From assembly GCA_019634895.1 (NCBI GenBank), contig JAHCAM010000001.1, forward strand, positions 62,001 to 126,000: 64,000 bases of DNA. Reading direction: 5' to 3'. A model generated the notes under the pieces. The model was not told where the DNA came from. It searched no databases and saw nothing but the letters and a program-made list of their open reading frames with translations. The stretch comes from Steroidobacteraceae bacterium. GTDB taxonomy: Bacteria; Pseudomonadota; Gammaproteobacteria; Steroidobacterales; Steroidobacteraceae. Both the position numbers and the translations under genes were made by a program. Positions 1 through 9,497 of this stretch are shown in pieces. Each line of letters begins with the position of its first letter. Position 1 is the first letter of the stretch.

Positions 1-972
1 GGTCGCGCCGTTCGACAGCGGCCCGTAGACGATGTAGCTGTGCCCCGTGACCCAGCCGACGTCCGCGGTGCACCAGTAGACGTCGTCCTCCCGGTAGTCG
101 AACACGCAGGCGAACGTGAAGTTGACGAACACGAGGTAGCCGCCGCCCGTGTGCAGCACGCCCTTCGGCTTGCCGGTGGAGCCGGAGGTGTAGAGGATGA
201 ACAGCGGATCCTCCGCGTCCATGCGCTCCGGCTCGCACTCGGCCGGCTGCCTTGCCGTGATCTCCTCGTAGCGCAGGTCGCGGCCCTCGACCCAGTTCAC
301 CTCCGCCCCGGTGCGGCGCACGACGACGACGTGTTTCACCGGGAGCCGGCGCGAGGCGATGGCCTGGTCCACGTTCGCCTTGAGCGGGATCTTCTTCCCG
401 CCGCGCAGGCCCTCGTCGGCGGTGATCACGAACGCCGACTCGCAGTCGTGGATGCGACCGGCGAGTGACTCCGGCGAGAAGCCGCCGAACACCACCGAGT
501 GGATCGCGCCGATGCGGGCGCAGGCGAGCATCGCGACCGCCGCCTCGGGGATCATCGGCATGTAGATCGTCACCCGGTCGCCCTTGCGGACCCCGGCCGC
601 GCGCAGCGCGTTGCCGAAGCGGCACACCTGCTCGTACAGCTCGCGGTAGGTCAACGTGCGAGAAACAGCCGGGTCGTCGCCCTCGAACAGCAGCGCCACC
701 TTGCCGCCGCGCCGTGCGAGCTGGCGGTCCAGGCAGTTGACCGAGACGTTGAGCTCGCCGTCTTCGTACCAGCGCACGCGGAAATCGGCCGGGTCGAACG
801 ACGTATCCTTGATGCGCGTCGGGAAGCGCATCCAGTCGATGCGCTTTGCGATCCGTGCCCAGAAGCCCTCGGGATCGCGGACCGATTCCCGGTACATGGC
901 CTCGTAATCGGCCCACGAGACCCTGGCCTGGGCCGCGAATGCCGCCGGCACCGGATGCTTGTGAACGATCAT
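1..972 (-). CDS. acs: Acetyl-CoA synthetase, N-terminal part (3' end outside window)
   Basis: Encodes the first 324 residues of an AMP-forming acetate-CoA ligase, which activates acetate to acetyl-AMP and then acetyl-CoA in the cytoplasm. The start is ATG at 972 (MIVHKHPV). The protein carries the ACAS N-terminal region ([17 protein letters not shown], about 68-84), [16 protein letters not shown] at about 159-174, the adenylate-binding loop [12 protein letters not shown] at about 261-272 and WCTADVGW at about 300-307. These motifs separate it from medium-chain acyl-CoA ligases. The full family length is about 650 residues, so roughly half is present and the gene runs off the left edge. It is divergent from the porin gene; the 120-bp gap holds an FNR-type box. 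Propionyl-CoA synthetase is the only serious alternative and is less likely. Confidence 0.95.
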   Translation of the reverse strand, partial: MIVHKHPVPAAFAAQARVSWADYEAMYRESVRDPEGFWARIAKRIDWMRFPTRIKDTSFDPADFRVRWYEDGELNVSVNCLDRQLARRGGKVALLFEGDDPAVSRTLTYRELYEQVCRFGNALRAAGVRKGDRVTIYMPMIPEAAVAMLACARIGAIHSVVFGGFSPESLAGRIHDCESAFVITADEGLRGGKKIPLKANVDQAIASRRLPVKHVVVVRRTGAEVNWVEGRDLRYEEITARQPAECEPERMDAEDPLFILYTSGSTGKPKGVLHTGGGYLVFVNFTFACVFDYREDDVYWCTADVGWVTGHSYIVYGPLSNGAT

Positions 973-1026
973 TCCGCCCCCGCGTCCCCGCTCCTGGTGC
1001 GGACATTCTAGCGAGCGGGCGGCCGA

Positions 1027-1040
1027 TTGACGCAGATCAA
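1027..1040. promoter_or_regulatory. FNR/Anr/Dnr-type operator
   Basis: TTGAC-GCAG-ATCAA lies in the acs/porin intergenic gap. It matches the FNR-family consensus TTGAT-N4-ATCAA at 9 of 10 half-site positions. Its centre is about 60 bp upstream of the acs start and about 60 bp upstream of the porin start, so either or both genes could be oxygen- or NO-responsive. The sequence is the evidence; binding is inferred. Confidence 0.6.
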
Positions 1041-1092
1041 GGCGGCCCGGACGGCCGGGCGGGATGATGCAGGCGCGCGAAAAGGCCTGCCC

Positions 1093-2301
1093 ATGAAGCG
1101 TCTGCTCCCGTTGCTCATGCTGGTCCCGCCGGTCGCGGCCGGAGACGGCCTGGCCACGCTGGTCGAGGACGGCAGGGCCGGCCTCGAGCTGCGCTATCGC
1201 TACGAGAGCGTGGAGCAGGACGACCGGCCGCGCACGGCCGGCGCCAACACGCTGCGGCTGCGGCTCAACCTGGCTTCCGGCAGCGTCAACGGCCTCTCGG
1301 CATTCGCCGAGTTCGACCACGTGCAGGCCATCGGCGGCGAGCACCACGACGATACGCGCAATGGACTCACCAGCTATCCGGTCGTCGCCGATCCGGAGGG
1401 CACCGACCTGAACCAGGCGTACCTGCAGTATGCGGGTCCCGGCAGCACGACCCTGCGGCTCGGGCGCCAGCGCATCGCGCTCGACAACGAGCGCTTCGTC
1501 GGCGCGGTGGGCTGGCGCCAGAACGAGCAGACCTTCGACGCGTTCCGGCTGGAGACCAGGGCGATTCCCGGCGCCACCCTCGACTACGCGTACATCGACC
1601 GCGTGCAGCGCGTGTTCGGGCCGGATCCCGGCTCGCCGCCCGCGTACTTCGACGGCTCCAGCCACGTGCTGACGGCGAAACTGACGTCGCTGCCGGTCGG
1701 CGCGCTCACGTTCTACGGCCTGCACCTCGATTTCGACAATGCGCCGCAGGCGTCTTCGGCGACGTACGGCGCGCGCTACGACGGCAGCCGCAAGATCGGC
1801 GACAACTGGATCTTCGCGTGGGCGCTCGATTACGCCCGCCAGGAAGAGGCCGGCGCCAACGCAGCCCGGCTCGATGCGTACTACAACCTCCTTGAGCTGG
1901 CACTGAAAACCTCGTCGGCCGGCTTCACCGCCGGCCGCGAGGTCCTTTCCGGGGAGCGCGGCACCTTCACGGCGGCGACCAACCCCGCGTTCCAGACGCC
2001 GCTGGCGACGCTGCACAAGTGGCAGGGCTGGGCCGACAAGTTCCTGACCACGCCCCCGGCCGGCATCGAGGACCTCTACTTCGGCGCCAGCGCGAAGTTC
2101 CGCGGCTGGACCGGCCAGGCCGTGTGGCACGACTTCTCGGCCGAGGCGACCGGCGCCGACTACGGCAGCGAGCTGGATCTCTCGGTCTCGCGCAGGTTCG
2201 CGGACCGCTACGAGCTGCTGGTCAAGTACGCGGACTATTCCGCGGACGGGCTGTTCACCGACACGACGAAGTTCTGGCTGCAGTTCGCGGCGGCCTTCTA
2301 G
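1093..2301 (+). CDS. Outer-membrane beta-barrel porin, alginate-export-like family
   Basis: A 402-residue protein with a short signal peptide ([17 protein letters not shown]), then alternating polar/hydrophobic strands typical of an outer-membrane barrel, ending in an aromatic residue (LQFAAAF) as required for BAM recognition. Conserved blocks such as [16 protein letters not shown] and [17 protein letters not shown] resemble the alginate-export/porin superfamily, where a strand carrying LGRQR is typical. ATG 1093 was chosen because it begins the signal peptide; an upstream in-frame start at 1027 would put the signal internally and overlap the FNR-type box. Substrate unknown; the family name does not imply alginate. 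It is monocistronic, divergent from acs. Confidence 0.8.
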   Translation: MKRLLPLLMLVPPVAAGDGLATLVEDGRAGLELRYRYESVEQDDRPRTAGANTLRLRLNLASGSVNGLSAFAEFDHVQAIGGEHHDDTRNGLTSYPVVADPEGTDLNQAYLQYAGPGSTTLRLGRQRIALDNERFVGAVGWRQNEQTFDAFRLETRAIPGATLDYAYIDRVQRVFGPDPGSPPAYFDGSSHVLTAKLTSLPVGALTFYGLHLDFDNAPQASSATYGARYDGSRKIGDNWIFAWALDYARQEEAGANAARLDAYYNLLELALKTSSAGFTAGREVLSGERGTFTAATNPAFQTPLATLHKWQGWADKFLTTPPAGIEDLYFGASAKFRGWTGQAVWHDFSAEATGADYGSELDLSVSRRFADRYELLVKYADYSADGLFTDTTKFWLQFAAAF

Positions 2302-2367
2302 ACGGCCGGCGCGGCGAGGCCGCCGGTCCCGCAAGCGTACGCAACGCGGTTATCATGTCGCACGGAC

Positions 2368-3267
2368 ATGATGGAGACGCTCACCGAGACCCTGCAAGCC
2401 TGGTTCGGCGCCGCCTGGCAGGCACCGCTGATGGCGGCCGGTCGGGTGCTGGTGATCCTGGCGCTGGCCCTGCTGGCGCAACGGGGTTCGCGCCGGCTGC
2501 TGCGGCTGCTGCGGGAGCGCATGACGGCGGATACCGACGACGCCGCGCACGTGCGCCGTGTCGATACCGTGTTCCGGGTGCTGCGCTACTTCCTGACCGC
2601 GATCATCATCCTGATCGGCGGCCTGCTGGTGCTGTCGGAGCTCGGCGTGTCGATCGCGCCGATCCTGGGCGCGGCGGGCATCGTCGGCATCGCCGTCGGC
2701 TTCGGCGCGCAGAGCCTGGTGAAGGACTACTTCTCGGGCTTTTTCCTGCTGCTCGAGAACCAGATCGCGCGCGGCGACGTGGTGCGCGTCGCCGATTGCA
2801 GCGGACTGGTCGAGGACATCACGCTGCGCTACATCCGGCTGCGCGACTTCGCCGGCAACGTGCACTACGTGCCGAACGGCCTGGTGACGACCGTGACCAA
2901 CATGACCCGCGACTTTGCCTTCGCGCTGATGGACGTCGGGGTCGCCTACCGCGAGGATCTCGACGAGGTGTTCACCGTGATGAAGGAGACCGCGGAAGGA
3001 ATGCGGCGGGATCCGGCGTTCGCGGCGCGAATCCTGGAGCCGCTGGAGATTGCGGGGGTCGAGAACTTCGCGGATTCCGCCGTCGTGATCCGATGCCGCT
3101 TCAGGACCCGGGTGCTCGAGCAATGGTCCGTGCGCCGCGAGTACCTCAAGCGGCTCAAGGCGGCGTTCGACGCAAGCGGCATCGAGATTCCCTACCCGCA
3201 CCTCACCCTGTACGCGGGCGCCGACCGGAAGGGCAACGCCCAGCCGCTGCGGGTCCGCCAGGAATAG
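2368..3267 (+). CDS. MscS-family mechanosensitive ion channel
   Basis: A 299-residue small-conductance mechanosensitive channel that opens under membrane tension to release solutes on hypo-osmotic shock. Three hydrophobic segments (about 21-38, 69-90 and 93-130) precede a cytoplasmic beta domain. The pore helix and its exit carry Gly/Ala-rich VGIAVGFGAQSLVKDYFSGF (about 106-125), followed by LLLENQIARGDVV and the VPNG motif (168-171), all standard for MscS. Length is close to E. coli MscS (286). Two adjacent ATG codons (2368, 2371) could serve as start. It converges on the SLC13-type transporter gene with a 6-bp gap. Confidence 0.92.
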   Translation: MMETLTETLQAWFGAAWQAPLMAAGRVLVILALALLAQRGSRRLLRLLRERMTADTDDAAHVRRVDTVFRVLRYFLTAIIILIGGLLVLSELGVSIAPILGAAGIVGIAVGFGAQSLVKDYFSGFFLLLENQIARGDVVRVADCSGLVEDITLRYIRLRDFAGNVHYVPNGLVTTVTNMTRDFAFALMDVGVAYREDLDEVFTVMKETAEGMRRDPAFAARILEPLEIAGVENFADSAVVIRCRFRTRVLEQWSVRREYLKRLKAAFDASGIEIPYPHLTLYAGADRKGNAQPLRVRQE

Positions 3268-3273
3268 CGGCGC

Positions 3274-5085
3274 TCAGATCAGCGCGTATTCGCGCGCCAG
3301 CAGCCAGGTCAGCGTGACCCACATGAGCACGAGCAGCGGCAGCCCTGCGCGCACGAAGTCGTTGAAGCGGTAGCCGGCCGCGGACATCACCAGCAGGTTG
3401 GTCTGGTAGGCCATCGGCGTCGCGTAGCAGAGGTTGCAGCCGAACAGCACGGCCAGCACGAACGGCCGCGCATCCACGCCCATGGTCGCCGCCATCGCCA
3501 CCGCCACCGGCGTGCCGATGATCGCCGCGGCATTGTTCGACACGAAGTTGGTGATCACCGCCATCAGCAGCATGAGCGCCGCCAGCATCATGACGGCCGG
3601 CACATAGCCGTGCAGCCAGGCGAGCCCGGAGCCCGCGCCCGCGATCATGCCGGTCGCCATCAGCGCCTCGCCGAGCGCGAGGCTCGCGACCACGATCAGG
3701 ATGACCTTGGAGGAAAGCGCGTCCGTGGCCTCGCGCCAGCCCAGGCAGCCGGTCAGCAGCATGGCCGCGACGCCGACCGCCGAGGCCAGCACCATGGGCA
3801 GGATGCCGGTCGCGGCCATGAAGATCACGCCGGCCATGATGGCGAGCGCGATCGGCGCGCGGCGCGTGTGCGGCAGCTCGGTCATCGCGTCCAGCATCAG
3901 CACGCCCGCGGAGGCGCGCAGCGTCTCGACCTGGTCGCGGTGGCCGCGCACCAGCACCACGTCGCCGGGACGCAGCAGCGTCTCCTCCGGATCGAGCGGC
4001 CGCTCGCTGTCCGGCCGGTGGATGCCGATGACCGCCAGCCGGTGCCGGTCGGCGAAGCGCCGCGCGCTCGATGCGGCGCCCGACAGATCGGCCTCCGAGG
4101 TCACCAGCGCCTGGGCGAAGGTCTGGTCAGGGGCGCCCGGAATCTCGTCGCGCTCGCGGGCGTGCAGCCAGGCGCCGAGCACCGCGCCGTACTCGCGCAG
4201 GTCCTCGGGCGCCGCGCGCACCAGCAGCCGATCGCCGCCCGCGAGCGTCAGGTCGGGCAGCCGGGCGACCTCGATGCCGCGGCGCAGGACCTGCAGCACC
4301 TTGAGCCCGCGCGCGCGCTTGCCGAGCTGCTGCAGCGTCCGCCCGGCCGCGAACCCGCCGTCGCGCAGCTCGAGCGCCGCGTCGAAGGCGAGTCCCTCGC
4401 TGCGCGAACCAGCCCCGGTGTCCTTCGGCAGCAACCGCGGCATCACCAGCCACAGGTAGGGCAGCGCGATCGCCGCCGCCACGACGACGATGTGGTAGAA
4501 GTCGAACAGGCCGATCGCCGGCACGCCCAGGCTCGCGGCGATGCCGACCACCAGCAGGTTGGTGGACGTGCCGATGGTGGTCGCCATGCCGCCGATGATC
4601 ACCGCGCAGTTCATCGGCATCAGCGTGCGCGACGGGCTGGTGCCGGTGCGCGCGGCGATGGCCACCAGCACCGGCATCACCAGCACGACGACCGGCGTGT
4701 CGTTGACGAAGCCGCTGACCGCGACGCAGAACACCAGGATCAGCAGGAACGCGAGCTGCGGCAGGTACGCCCACAGCCGCGCGAGCCGGCGGACGATCGG
4801 CTCCAGCGCGCCGGTGGTCGTGAGGCCGTGGCCCAGCACCATCAGGAAGCAGATGGTGACCAGCGCCGAGTTGCCGAAACCCGCGAGGAACTGCTCCGGC
4901 CCCAGCGCGCGGTCGCCGCGCTGGTAGGGAAACACGCCGAACAGCAGCATCAGCGCCAGCAGCGCCAGCAGCGCCGTGCTCTGCACCGGCAGCCGCTCCG
5001 TGGCGAACAGGTAGAAGGTCGCGACCGTGATCGCGAGCACCGCGCCCGCGTGCCAGTCGATCAGCTCGACGAAGCCCAGATCCAC
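3274..5085 (-). CDS. SLC13/DASS-type transporter with central TrkA-C domains
   Basis: A 603-residue inner-membrane transporter of the CitMHS/SLC13 ion-transporter superfamily. About six N-terminal membrane helices, a soluble central region (about 210-370) with two RCK/TrkA-C-like modules ([16 protein letters not shown] and the later [18 protein letters not shown] stretch), and a second set of helices containing [14 protein letters not shown]. The helix signature [15 protein letters not shown] in the first half is the family-typical Asn/Thr site. Relatives move sulfate, phosphate, arsenite or dicarboxylates; the substrate cannot be read from sequence. The GTG start (5085) lies inside the 3' end of the heme O synthase gene (25-bp overlap), suggesting translational coupling. 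Confidence 0.88.
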   Translation of the reverse strand: MDLGFVELIDWHAGAVLAITVATFYLFATERLPVQSTALLALLALMLLFGVFPYQRGDRALGPEQFLAGFGNSALVTICFLMVLGHGLTTTGALEPIVRRLARLWAYLPQLAFLLILVFCVAVSGFVNDTPVVVLVMPVLVAIAARTGTSPSRTLMPMNCAVIIGGMATTIGTSTNLLVVGIAASLGVPAIGLFDFYHIVVVAAAIALPYLWLVMPRLLPKDTGAGSRSEGLAFDAALELRDGGFAAGRTLQQLGKRARGLKVLQVLRRGIEVARLPDLTLAGGDRLLVRAAPEDLREYGAVLGAWLHARERDEIPGAPDQTFAQALVTSEADLSGAASSARRFADRHRLAVIGIHRPDSERPLDPEETLLRPGDVVLVRGHRDQVETLRASAGVLMLDAMTELPHTRRAPIALAIMAGVIFMAATGILPMVLASAVGVAAMLLTGCLGWREATDALSSKVILIVVASLALGEALMATGMIAGAGSGLAWLHGYVPAVMMLAALMLLMAVITNFVSNNAAAIIGTPVAVAMAATMGVDARPFVLAVLFGCNLCYATPMAYQTNLLVMSAAGYRFNDFVRAGLPLLVLMWVTLTWLLAREYALI

Positions 5086-5987
5086 GGCAGGTAATGGTCG
5101 ACGAAGAAGGCGGCGAACAGCAGCGCGAGGTAGTTGATGGAATAGCGGAAGGTCCGCATCGGCAGGTCGGCGCGGTCGCTCCCGCGCAGCCGCCAGGCGT
5201 AGCGCAGGAACACGGCGTCGAGAACCAGCGCGGACGCCAGGTAGAACAGACCGGCCATGCCGGTGAGGAACGGCAGCACGGTGATGACCGACAGCAGCAG
5301 CGTGTAGTACCAGATGAACTGCTTGGTGTACTCGACGCCGTGCGTGACCGGCAGCATCGGGATGCCGACGCGGGCGTACTCGTCGCGGCGCGCGATCGCC
5401 AGCGCCCAGAAATGCGGCGGCGTCCAGGCGAAGATGATCAGGAACAGCAGCAGCGCGTCGGGGTGAATGCTGCCGGTGACGGCCGTCCAGCCGAGCACCG
5501 GCGGCGCGGCGCCCGCGGCGCCGCCGATCACGATGTTCTGCGGCGTCGCGCGCTTGAGCCAGATGGTGTAGATCACCGCGTAGCCGATGATCGACACGAA
5601 AGTCAGCACCGCGGTCAGCGCATTGACCAGCAGCGCCAGCATCAGCATCGAGCCCGCGCCCAGCACGAACGCGAACGAGAGCGCGGTGGCCTCGGACACC
5701 TTGCCGCGCGGCAGCGGCCGCAGGCGCGTGCGCGCCATCTCGGCGTCGATGCGCGCATCGAGGACGTGGTTGATGGCGGCCGCGGAGGAAGCGGCGAGCC
5801 CGATGCCGAGCGTGCCCCAGACCAGCGCGGACGCCGGCGGCAGCCCGGGCACCGCCAGAAACATGCCGACCACCGCGGTGAACACGATCAGCGAGACGAC
5901 CTTCGGCTTGGTGAGCTCGAAGTAGGCGAGCGCCCGGGTCCAGGCGCCGGCGGCCGCAACATCGGTCGGGTGGTCCGTGACCCTCAT
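5061..5987 (-). CDS. cyoE: Protoheme IX farnesyltransferase (heme O synthase)
   Basis: A 308-residue UbiA-superfamily prenyltransferase that adds a farnesyl group to heme B, giving heme O for conversion to heme A by CtaA. The first catalytic Asp-rich motif is N73-x3-D77-x3-D81 followed by RTRLRPLP, the CyoE/CtaB signature; the second loop includes [21 protein letters not shown]. About nine membrane helices are visible. It belongs functionally with ctaA, SURF1 and the cox genes downstream in this window, although a LysR gene and a small peptide gene separate it from ctaA. The synonym ctaB is equally apt. Confidence 0.95.
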   Translation of the reverse strand: MRVTDHPTDVAAAGAWTRALAYFELTKPKVVSLIVFTAVVGMFLAVPGLPPASALVWGTLGIGLAASSAAAINHVLDARIDAEMARTRLRPLPRGKVSEATALSFAFVLGAGSMLMLALLVNALTAVLTFVSIIGYAVIYTIWLKRATPQNIVIGGAAGAAPPVLGWTAVTGSIHPDALLLFLIIFAWTPPHFWALAIARRDEYARVGIPMLPVTHGVEYTKQFIWYYTLLLSVITVLPFLTGMAGLFYLASALVLDAVFLRYAWRLRGSDRADLPMRTFRYSINYLALLFAAFFVDHYLPWIWASSS

Positions 5988-6014
5988 GGCAACGGCGATG
6001 CTACCACGGCAGGC

Positions 6015-6947
6015 TCAGGGCATCGGCGGCAGGCCGGTGTGCAGCGCCGCGCGCTGCATGACGTACTCGAGCAGGCCGCGCAGGAAGTCGGAGACCACGC
6101 GGACGCGGGCGAGACGCTGGGCGGCCGGGGTATGGACGATGGAAAGCGGCGGCCCGGGCAGGGCGTGTTCCATCAGCACCGGAACGAGGCTGCCATCGGC
6201 CAGCTCGCGGGCCGCGAGCAGGTCCATGGTCTGCGTGATGCCGGCGCCGCTCGCGGCCGCCAGCTTCACCGCCTCGGCCTCGTTCACGGTCATGCGGAAC
6301 TTCGGTTCGAACTGCGCATCGGATGCGGCCGCGAACGACCACGGCCGTGGCGGTCCGCCTTCCGGCGGAATGGCGCCGATCAGCAGGTGTCCGGCGAGGT
6401 CCCCGATCTTCTGCGGGCGCCCGTGGCGCGCGAGATAGGCGGGCGAGGCGCAGGTGATCCAGCGCGAGCCGCAGACGCGCAGCGCCACCAGGTTGGGGTC
6501 GGTGACGGTGCCGGCGCGCACCGCGAGATCCACGCCCTCGCGCATCAGGTCGACGACCCGCTCGTTGAAGCGCAGGTCGAGGTCGATGCCCGGATAGCGC
6601 GCCAGGAACTCCGGCAACCGCGGCAGCAGGATGTGGCGGCCGAAGGATCCCGGCACGTCCACGCACAGGCGCCCGGTCGGTTGCTCCTTGCTGCGCCGCA
6701 GCGTTTCTTCGGCGGCAGCGAGCTCGGCGAACACGCGCCGGCAATGACCGAGGTAGTCGCTTCCGGCGGGCGTCAGCGCCACCTTGCGCGTCGTGCGATT
6801 CAGCAGCCGCAGGCCGAAGCGCTTTTCCAGCCGGTGCACGTGCGTACTGACCATGGCACGTGAGAGGCCGAGTTCGTCGGCCGCGCGCGTGAAGGAACCC
6901 AGTTCCGCCACCCGGCTGAAGGCGCGCATGGCCTGGAAGTCCTCCAT
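6015..6947 (-). CDS. LysR-family transcriptional regulator
   Basis: A 310-residue LTTR. The N-terminal winged helix-turn-helix spans about residues 5-62 (AFSRVAELGSFTRAADELGL, then VSTHVHRLEKRFGLRLLNRT), followed by an effector-binding domain of the periplasmic-binding fold. The HTH has the common "single-factor" LTTR spelling (FTRAADELGLSRAMVSTHV), similar to CrgA/DsdC-type regulators. It is divergent from a 28-residue membrane peptide gene; a perfect palindrome at 6961-6978 lies directly upstream, so autoregulation and control of that peptide are plausible. Target pathway unknown. Confidence 0.92.
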   Translation of the reverse strand: MEDFQAMRAFSRVAELGSFTRAADELGLSRAMVSTHVHRLEKRFGLRLLNRTTRKVALTPAGSDYLGHCRRVFAELAAAEETLRRSKEQPTGRLCVDVPGSFGRHILLPRLPEFLARYPGIDLDLRFNERVVDLMREGVDLAVRAGTVTDPNLVALRVCGSRWITCASPAYLARHGRPQKIGDLAGHLLIGAIPPEGGPPRPWSFAAASDAQFEPKFRMTVNEAEAVKLAAASGAGITQTMDLLAARELADGSLVPVLMEHALPGPPLSIVHTPAAQRLARVRVVSDFLRGLLEYVMQRAALHTGLPPMP

Positions 6948-6960
6948 GCCAATTAGATAG

Positions 6961-6978
6961 CTTTATTGAACAATAAAG
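6961..6978. promoter_or_regulatory. Perfect palindrome, candidate LysR operator
   Basis: CTTTATTG-AA-CAATAAAG is a perfect 8-bp inverted repeat 13 bp upstream of the LysR start codon, in an AT-rich island within GC-rich surroundings. It contains T-N-A-type LTTR dyad symmetry. Its position could repress the regulator and control the divergent small gene. Function inferred from position only. Confidence 0.45.
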
Positions 6979-7048
6979 TCAATGTTGGGCTGTTTATCGG
7001 AACAAAAGTCACAGGTACCTTGGCCCCCGAGTTCAACAGGAGACGGCC

Positions 7049-7135
7049 ATGTTCCTCTTCAATCGTTCGGGATTCGCGGTGCTGGCGGCGCTGGTCGTTG
7101 CAGGCCTGCCGGTCCTGCTGCAGTTCGCCGCCTGA
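7049..7135 (+). CDS. 28-residue single-pass membrane peptide
   Basis: A tiny gene with a strong ribosome-binding site (CAGGAGA, 7 bp before ATG). It encodes 28 residues: MFLFNRSGF, then a continuous hydrophobic stretch of Ala/Val/Leu ending LLQFAA. One membrane helix fills most of the peptide. It is divergent from the LysR gene and about 20 bp before the convergent end of ctaA. No family recognised. The good Shine-Dalgarno, clean membrane segment and regulator pairing favour a real gene; conservation in relatives would decide. Confidence 0.5.
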   Translation: MFLFNRSGFAVLAALVVAGLPVLLQFAA

Positions 7136-7156
7136 CGACGGCAGCGCCCGCGCGGC

Positions 7157-8182
7157 TCAGGGCCGGTAGCGGCCCACTTCCGGGCGCGGGCTCAGGTAGC
7201 GCAGCAGCGCCACCATCGCGAGCACGATCGCCGCAGCCCCCGCGTTGTGCGCGGTGCCGAGCCACAGCGGCCAGCCCTGCCAGATGAGATTCATCCCGAT
7301 TGCAATCTGCAATCCGAGCGCGACGAAGAGCGCGGTCGCCGCCATGCGCGCGGCGCTCGTCTGTGCACGCCGCCAGGCGCCGAGGATGGGCAGCAGCAGC
7401 ACCAGCGCCGTGAGGTAGGCGCCGAGCCGGTGCGTGTAGTGGATCGCGACGCGCGCCGGCGCGTCCAGCACGCCGCCCTCGTAGTCGATGCCGAGTCCAC
7501 GCCACAGGACGAAACCGTTCCTGAAATCCATGTCGGGCCACCAGCTGCCGTGGCAGGTGGGGAAGTCCGCGCAGGCCGCAGCGGCGTAATTGGTGCTGGT
7601 CCAGCCGCCGAGGGCGATCTGCGCCAGCACGACCACGGTTGCGACGATCGCCAGGCGGCGCACCGGACGTTCCGCGGCCTTCAGCTCGCGCCGCTCGGGC
7701 GGCAGCGCCAGCCACCACAGCAGCGCCAGCGTCGCCAGTCCGCCCAGCAGGTGCAGCGTGACGATCAGCGGTTTCAGCAGCAGCGTCACCGTCCACATGC
7801 CGAGCAGCGCCTGGAACACGAGCAGCGCCAGCAGCACCCACGGCAGCACGCGCGGCTGCGCGGGATCGCGGCGGTTCCAGACCGAGATCGCGGCGAGTGC
7901 GAGCACCAGCAGGCCGAGTGCGCCGACGATGTAGCGGTGCACCATCTCGTTGAGCGCCTTCTGGTAGTCGAAGGGGCGGTCGGGATTGGCGGCGTTGATC
8001 TGGTCGACGCGATCGATGAGCTGCGACGGGTGGACGTGCCCGTAGCAGCCGGGCCAGTCGGGACAGCCGAGGCCGGCGTTGGTGAGGCGCACCCAGGCGC
8101 CGACCACGACCACGATGGCGCACAGCAGCGTCGCGGCGAGCGCCGCGCGGCGGAACCAGACCAGACCCGGTGTGCCGATCAC
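7157..8182 (-). CDS. ctaA: Heme A synthase (COX15/CtaA)
   Basis: A 341-residue polytopic membrane protein that oxidises the C8 methyl of heme O to a formyl group, giving heme A for aa3 oxidase. Features: VRLTNAGLGCPDWPGCYG near residues 31-49 (the conserved first-loop Cys pair and GLGCPDWP), EMVHRYIVGALG (heme-ligand His region) and HYTHRLGAYL in the second half, all canonical COX15. Eight membrane helices expected. The GTG start at 8182 begins MIGTPGLVWFRR. The SCO-like gene ends 11 bp upstream on the same strand, so it is the last gene of the SURF1 / SCO-like / ctaA unit. Confidence 0.96.
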   Translation of the reverse strand: MIGTPGLVWFRRAALAATLLCAIVVVVGAWVRLTNAGLGCPDWPGCYGHVHPSQLIDRVDQINAANPDRPFDYQKALNEMVHRYIVGALGLLVLALAAISVWNRRDPAQPRVLPWVLLALLVFQALLGMWTVTLLLKPLIVTLHLLGGLATLALLWWLALPPERRELKAAERPVRRLAIVATVVVLAQIALGGWTSTNYAAAACADFPTCHGSWWPDMDFRNGFVLWRGLGIDYEGGVLDAPARVAIHYTHRLGAYLTALVLLLPILGAWRRAQTSAARMAATALFVALGLQIAIGMNLIWQGWPLWLGTAHNAGAAAIVLAMVALLRYLSPRPEVGRYRP

Positions 8183-8193
8183 TGCCAGACTCC

Positions 8194-8748
8194 CTAGCCG
8201 ATGCGCGACAGGCGCAGGAGCCGCTCGAGATCCTTCAGCAGGCCGCGGCTGCTGCCTGCGGAAGGGTAACTCATGACGAGGTTGCCGTGCGGGTCGACGA
8301 CATAGATGCGGCGACCATGGTCCGCAGCCGGCGGGAACCGCGCGCGAAGCGATTCGCCGTCCGCGCCCGCCGCCGCGAGCACCAGGACGTCCGGTTCGGC
8401 GAGCGCTGCGGGCGCCGGATCGCAGCAGCCGCCGTCGTGCAGCAGCACGCGCCGCACGCGCGGCATGTCCTTGTCGAGCGCGAGACGGACGCGGCCCATT
8501 TCCTCGAGCGCGGCGACGCAGCCTTCGTCGCAGGAGCCGTCCAGCAGCAGCACCAGCGACCAGCTTCCGAGGAGCGCGGCGGACGGCAGCGGCCGCGGCG
8601 GCTGGATCAGCTCGCCGTGCTCGGCGCCGGAGGCGGGGCGCCAGCCCGAGAAATAGAGCCAGATCGCGGCGGCGAACGGGACGAGGAACACGGCGGCGAC
8701 CAGCAGCAGCTGGCGGCGGCCGCGGCGGCGTTCCGGCAGTCCGCTCAC
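8194..8748 (-). CDS. Membrane-anchored SCO1/SenC-like thioredoxin-fold protein
   Basis: A 184-residue protein with an N-terminal membrane anchor (RQLLLVAAVFLVPFAAAIWLYF, about 13-34) and a periplasmic domain. LLGSWSLVLLLDGSCDEGC contains a CxxxC motif at the place where SCO copper chaperones carry theirs, and IYVVDPHGNLVMSY matches the C-terminal strand of SCO/thioredoxin folds. Sequence otherwise departs from classical Sco1. Position between SURF1 and ctaA supports a role in CuA-centre assembly or thiol redox for oxidase. The GTG start at 8748 overlaps the SURF1 stop in a GTGA, the basis for choosing it. Confidence 0.75.
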   Translation of the reverse strand: MSGLPERRRGRRQLLLVAAVFLVPFAAAIWLYFSGWRPASGAEHGELIQPPRPLPSAALLGSWSLVLLLDGSCDEGCVAALEEMGRVRLALDKDMPRVRRVLLHDGGCCDPAPAALAEPDVLVLAAAGADGESLRARFPPAADHGRRIYVVDPHGNLVMSYPSAGSSRGLLKDLERLLRLSRIG

Positions 8749-9476
8749 GCCGCCTCGCCCTCGCGCTTCAGCGCGAGCGCAAGCCAGATCGCGACGGCGG
8801 TCGCGGCCAGCGCGAACCACTGCACCGCGTAACCCAGGTGACGTTCCGGCGTCGTGCCGGTCAGCTGCCAGTCGCGCGCATAGCCATCGGATTCGCCGGG
8901 ATCGAGCAGGATCATGCCGGGTCGCAGTTCGTGATCGAGCATCGCGGCCAGTTCCTCCGGTGCCGGATAATTGACCAGCCTCGGCCAGGCGGACGAGGGC
9001 GGCGCGGCGAGTACCACGGGCGCGCGTGGCAGTTCGCTGAGGCGGCCGGTGACCTCGCGCGGGCCGTCCGCCACCGCGACTTCGGGCAGGCGCCTGCGGT
9101 CCGTGCCGAACGGCAGCCAGCCGCGGTTCACCAGCACGGCGGTGCCGTCGGCGAGCAGCAGCGGGGTCAGCACTTCGACGCCCGCGGTGCCGGCGTGGCT
9201 CTGGTTGTCGAGCAGGAACTGGCGCGTGCCGTCGTAGCTGCCGCGCGCCGTGATGCGCTGATAGCGCGGCAGCGCCTTGCCCGCCGCAGGCAGTGCCATG
9301 GCCGGACCCGGCCGCAGGAAATCCGCGGCCAAGGCGCGTTTCTCCGCGGCGCGGCCGAGCTGCCAGTCGCCGAGGGCGGCGAAGGCGGCGACCGCCGCCA
9401 GCATGGCGACGGTCCCCGCAGGGCGCGGCGCGAAGCGCCATCGGCGGGCGTTCAGCACCGGGCTATACTTCGCCAT
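8745..9476 (-). CDS. SURF1-family cytochrome oxidase biogenesis protein
   Basis: A 243-residue inner-membrane protein with a helix near each end (about 20-37 and 222-238) and a periplasmic domain, the SURF1/SHY1 topology. Family motifs: ALGDWQLGRAAEKRAL after the first helix (GxWQLxRxxxK), LLDNQSHAGTAGVEVLTPL, VNRGWLPFGTDR, and LGYAVQWFALA in the last helix. SURF1 aids heme A insertion into subunit I. It is divergent from the DUF2909 gene with a 21-bp gap, the usual pairing, and overlaps the SCO-like gene by 4 bp. Confidence 0.93.
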   Translation of the reverse strand: MAKYSPVLNARRWRFAPRPAGTVAMLAAVAAFAALGDWQLGRAAEKRALAADFLRPGPAMALPAAGKALPRYQRITARGSYDGTRQFLLDNQSHAGTAGVEVLTPLLLADGTAVLVNRGWLPFGTDRRRLPEVAVADGPREVTGRLSELPRAPVVLAAPPSSAWPRLVNYPAPEELAAMLDHELRPGMILLDPGESDGYARDWQLTGTTPERHLGYAVQWFALAATAVAIWLALALKREGEAA

Positions 9477-9497
9477 CCGGACAACCGGGGCGGATCC

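Noticed and set aside
2302..2367. Terminator after the porin gene (CCGGCG/CGCCGG hairpin)
   Set aside because: A six-bp GC stem with no T-run is expected by chance at this base composition; not strong enough to call.
9477..9497. tRNA or small RNA gene in short intergenic gaps
   Set aside because: Gaps checked by eye (SURF1/DUF2909, cox genes, bio genes, spoT/cyclase) are too short or lack cloverleaf-compatible arms. A tRNAscan/Rfam run would be needed to exclude small RNAs.
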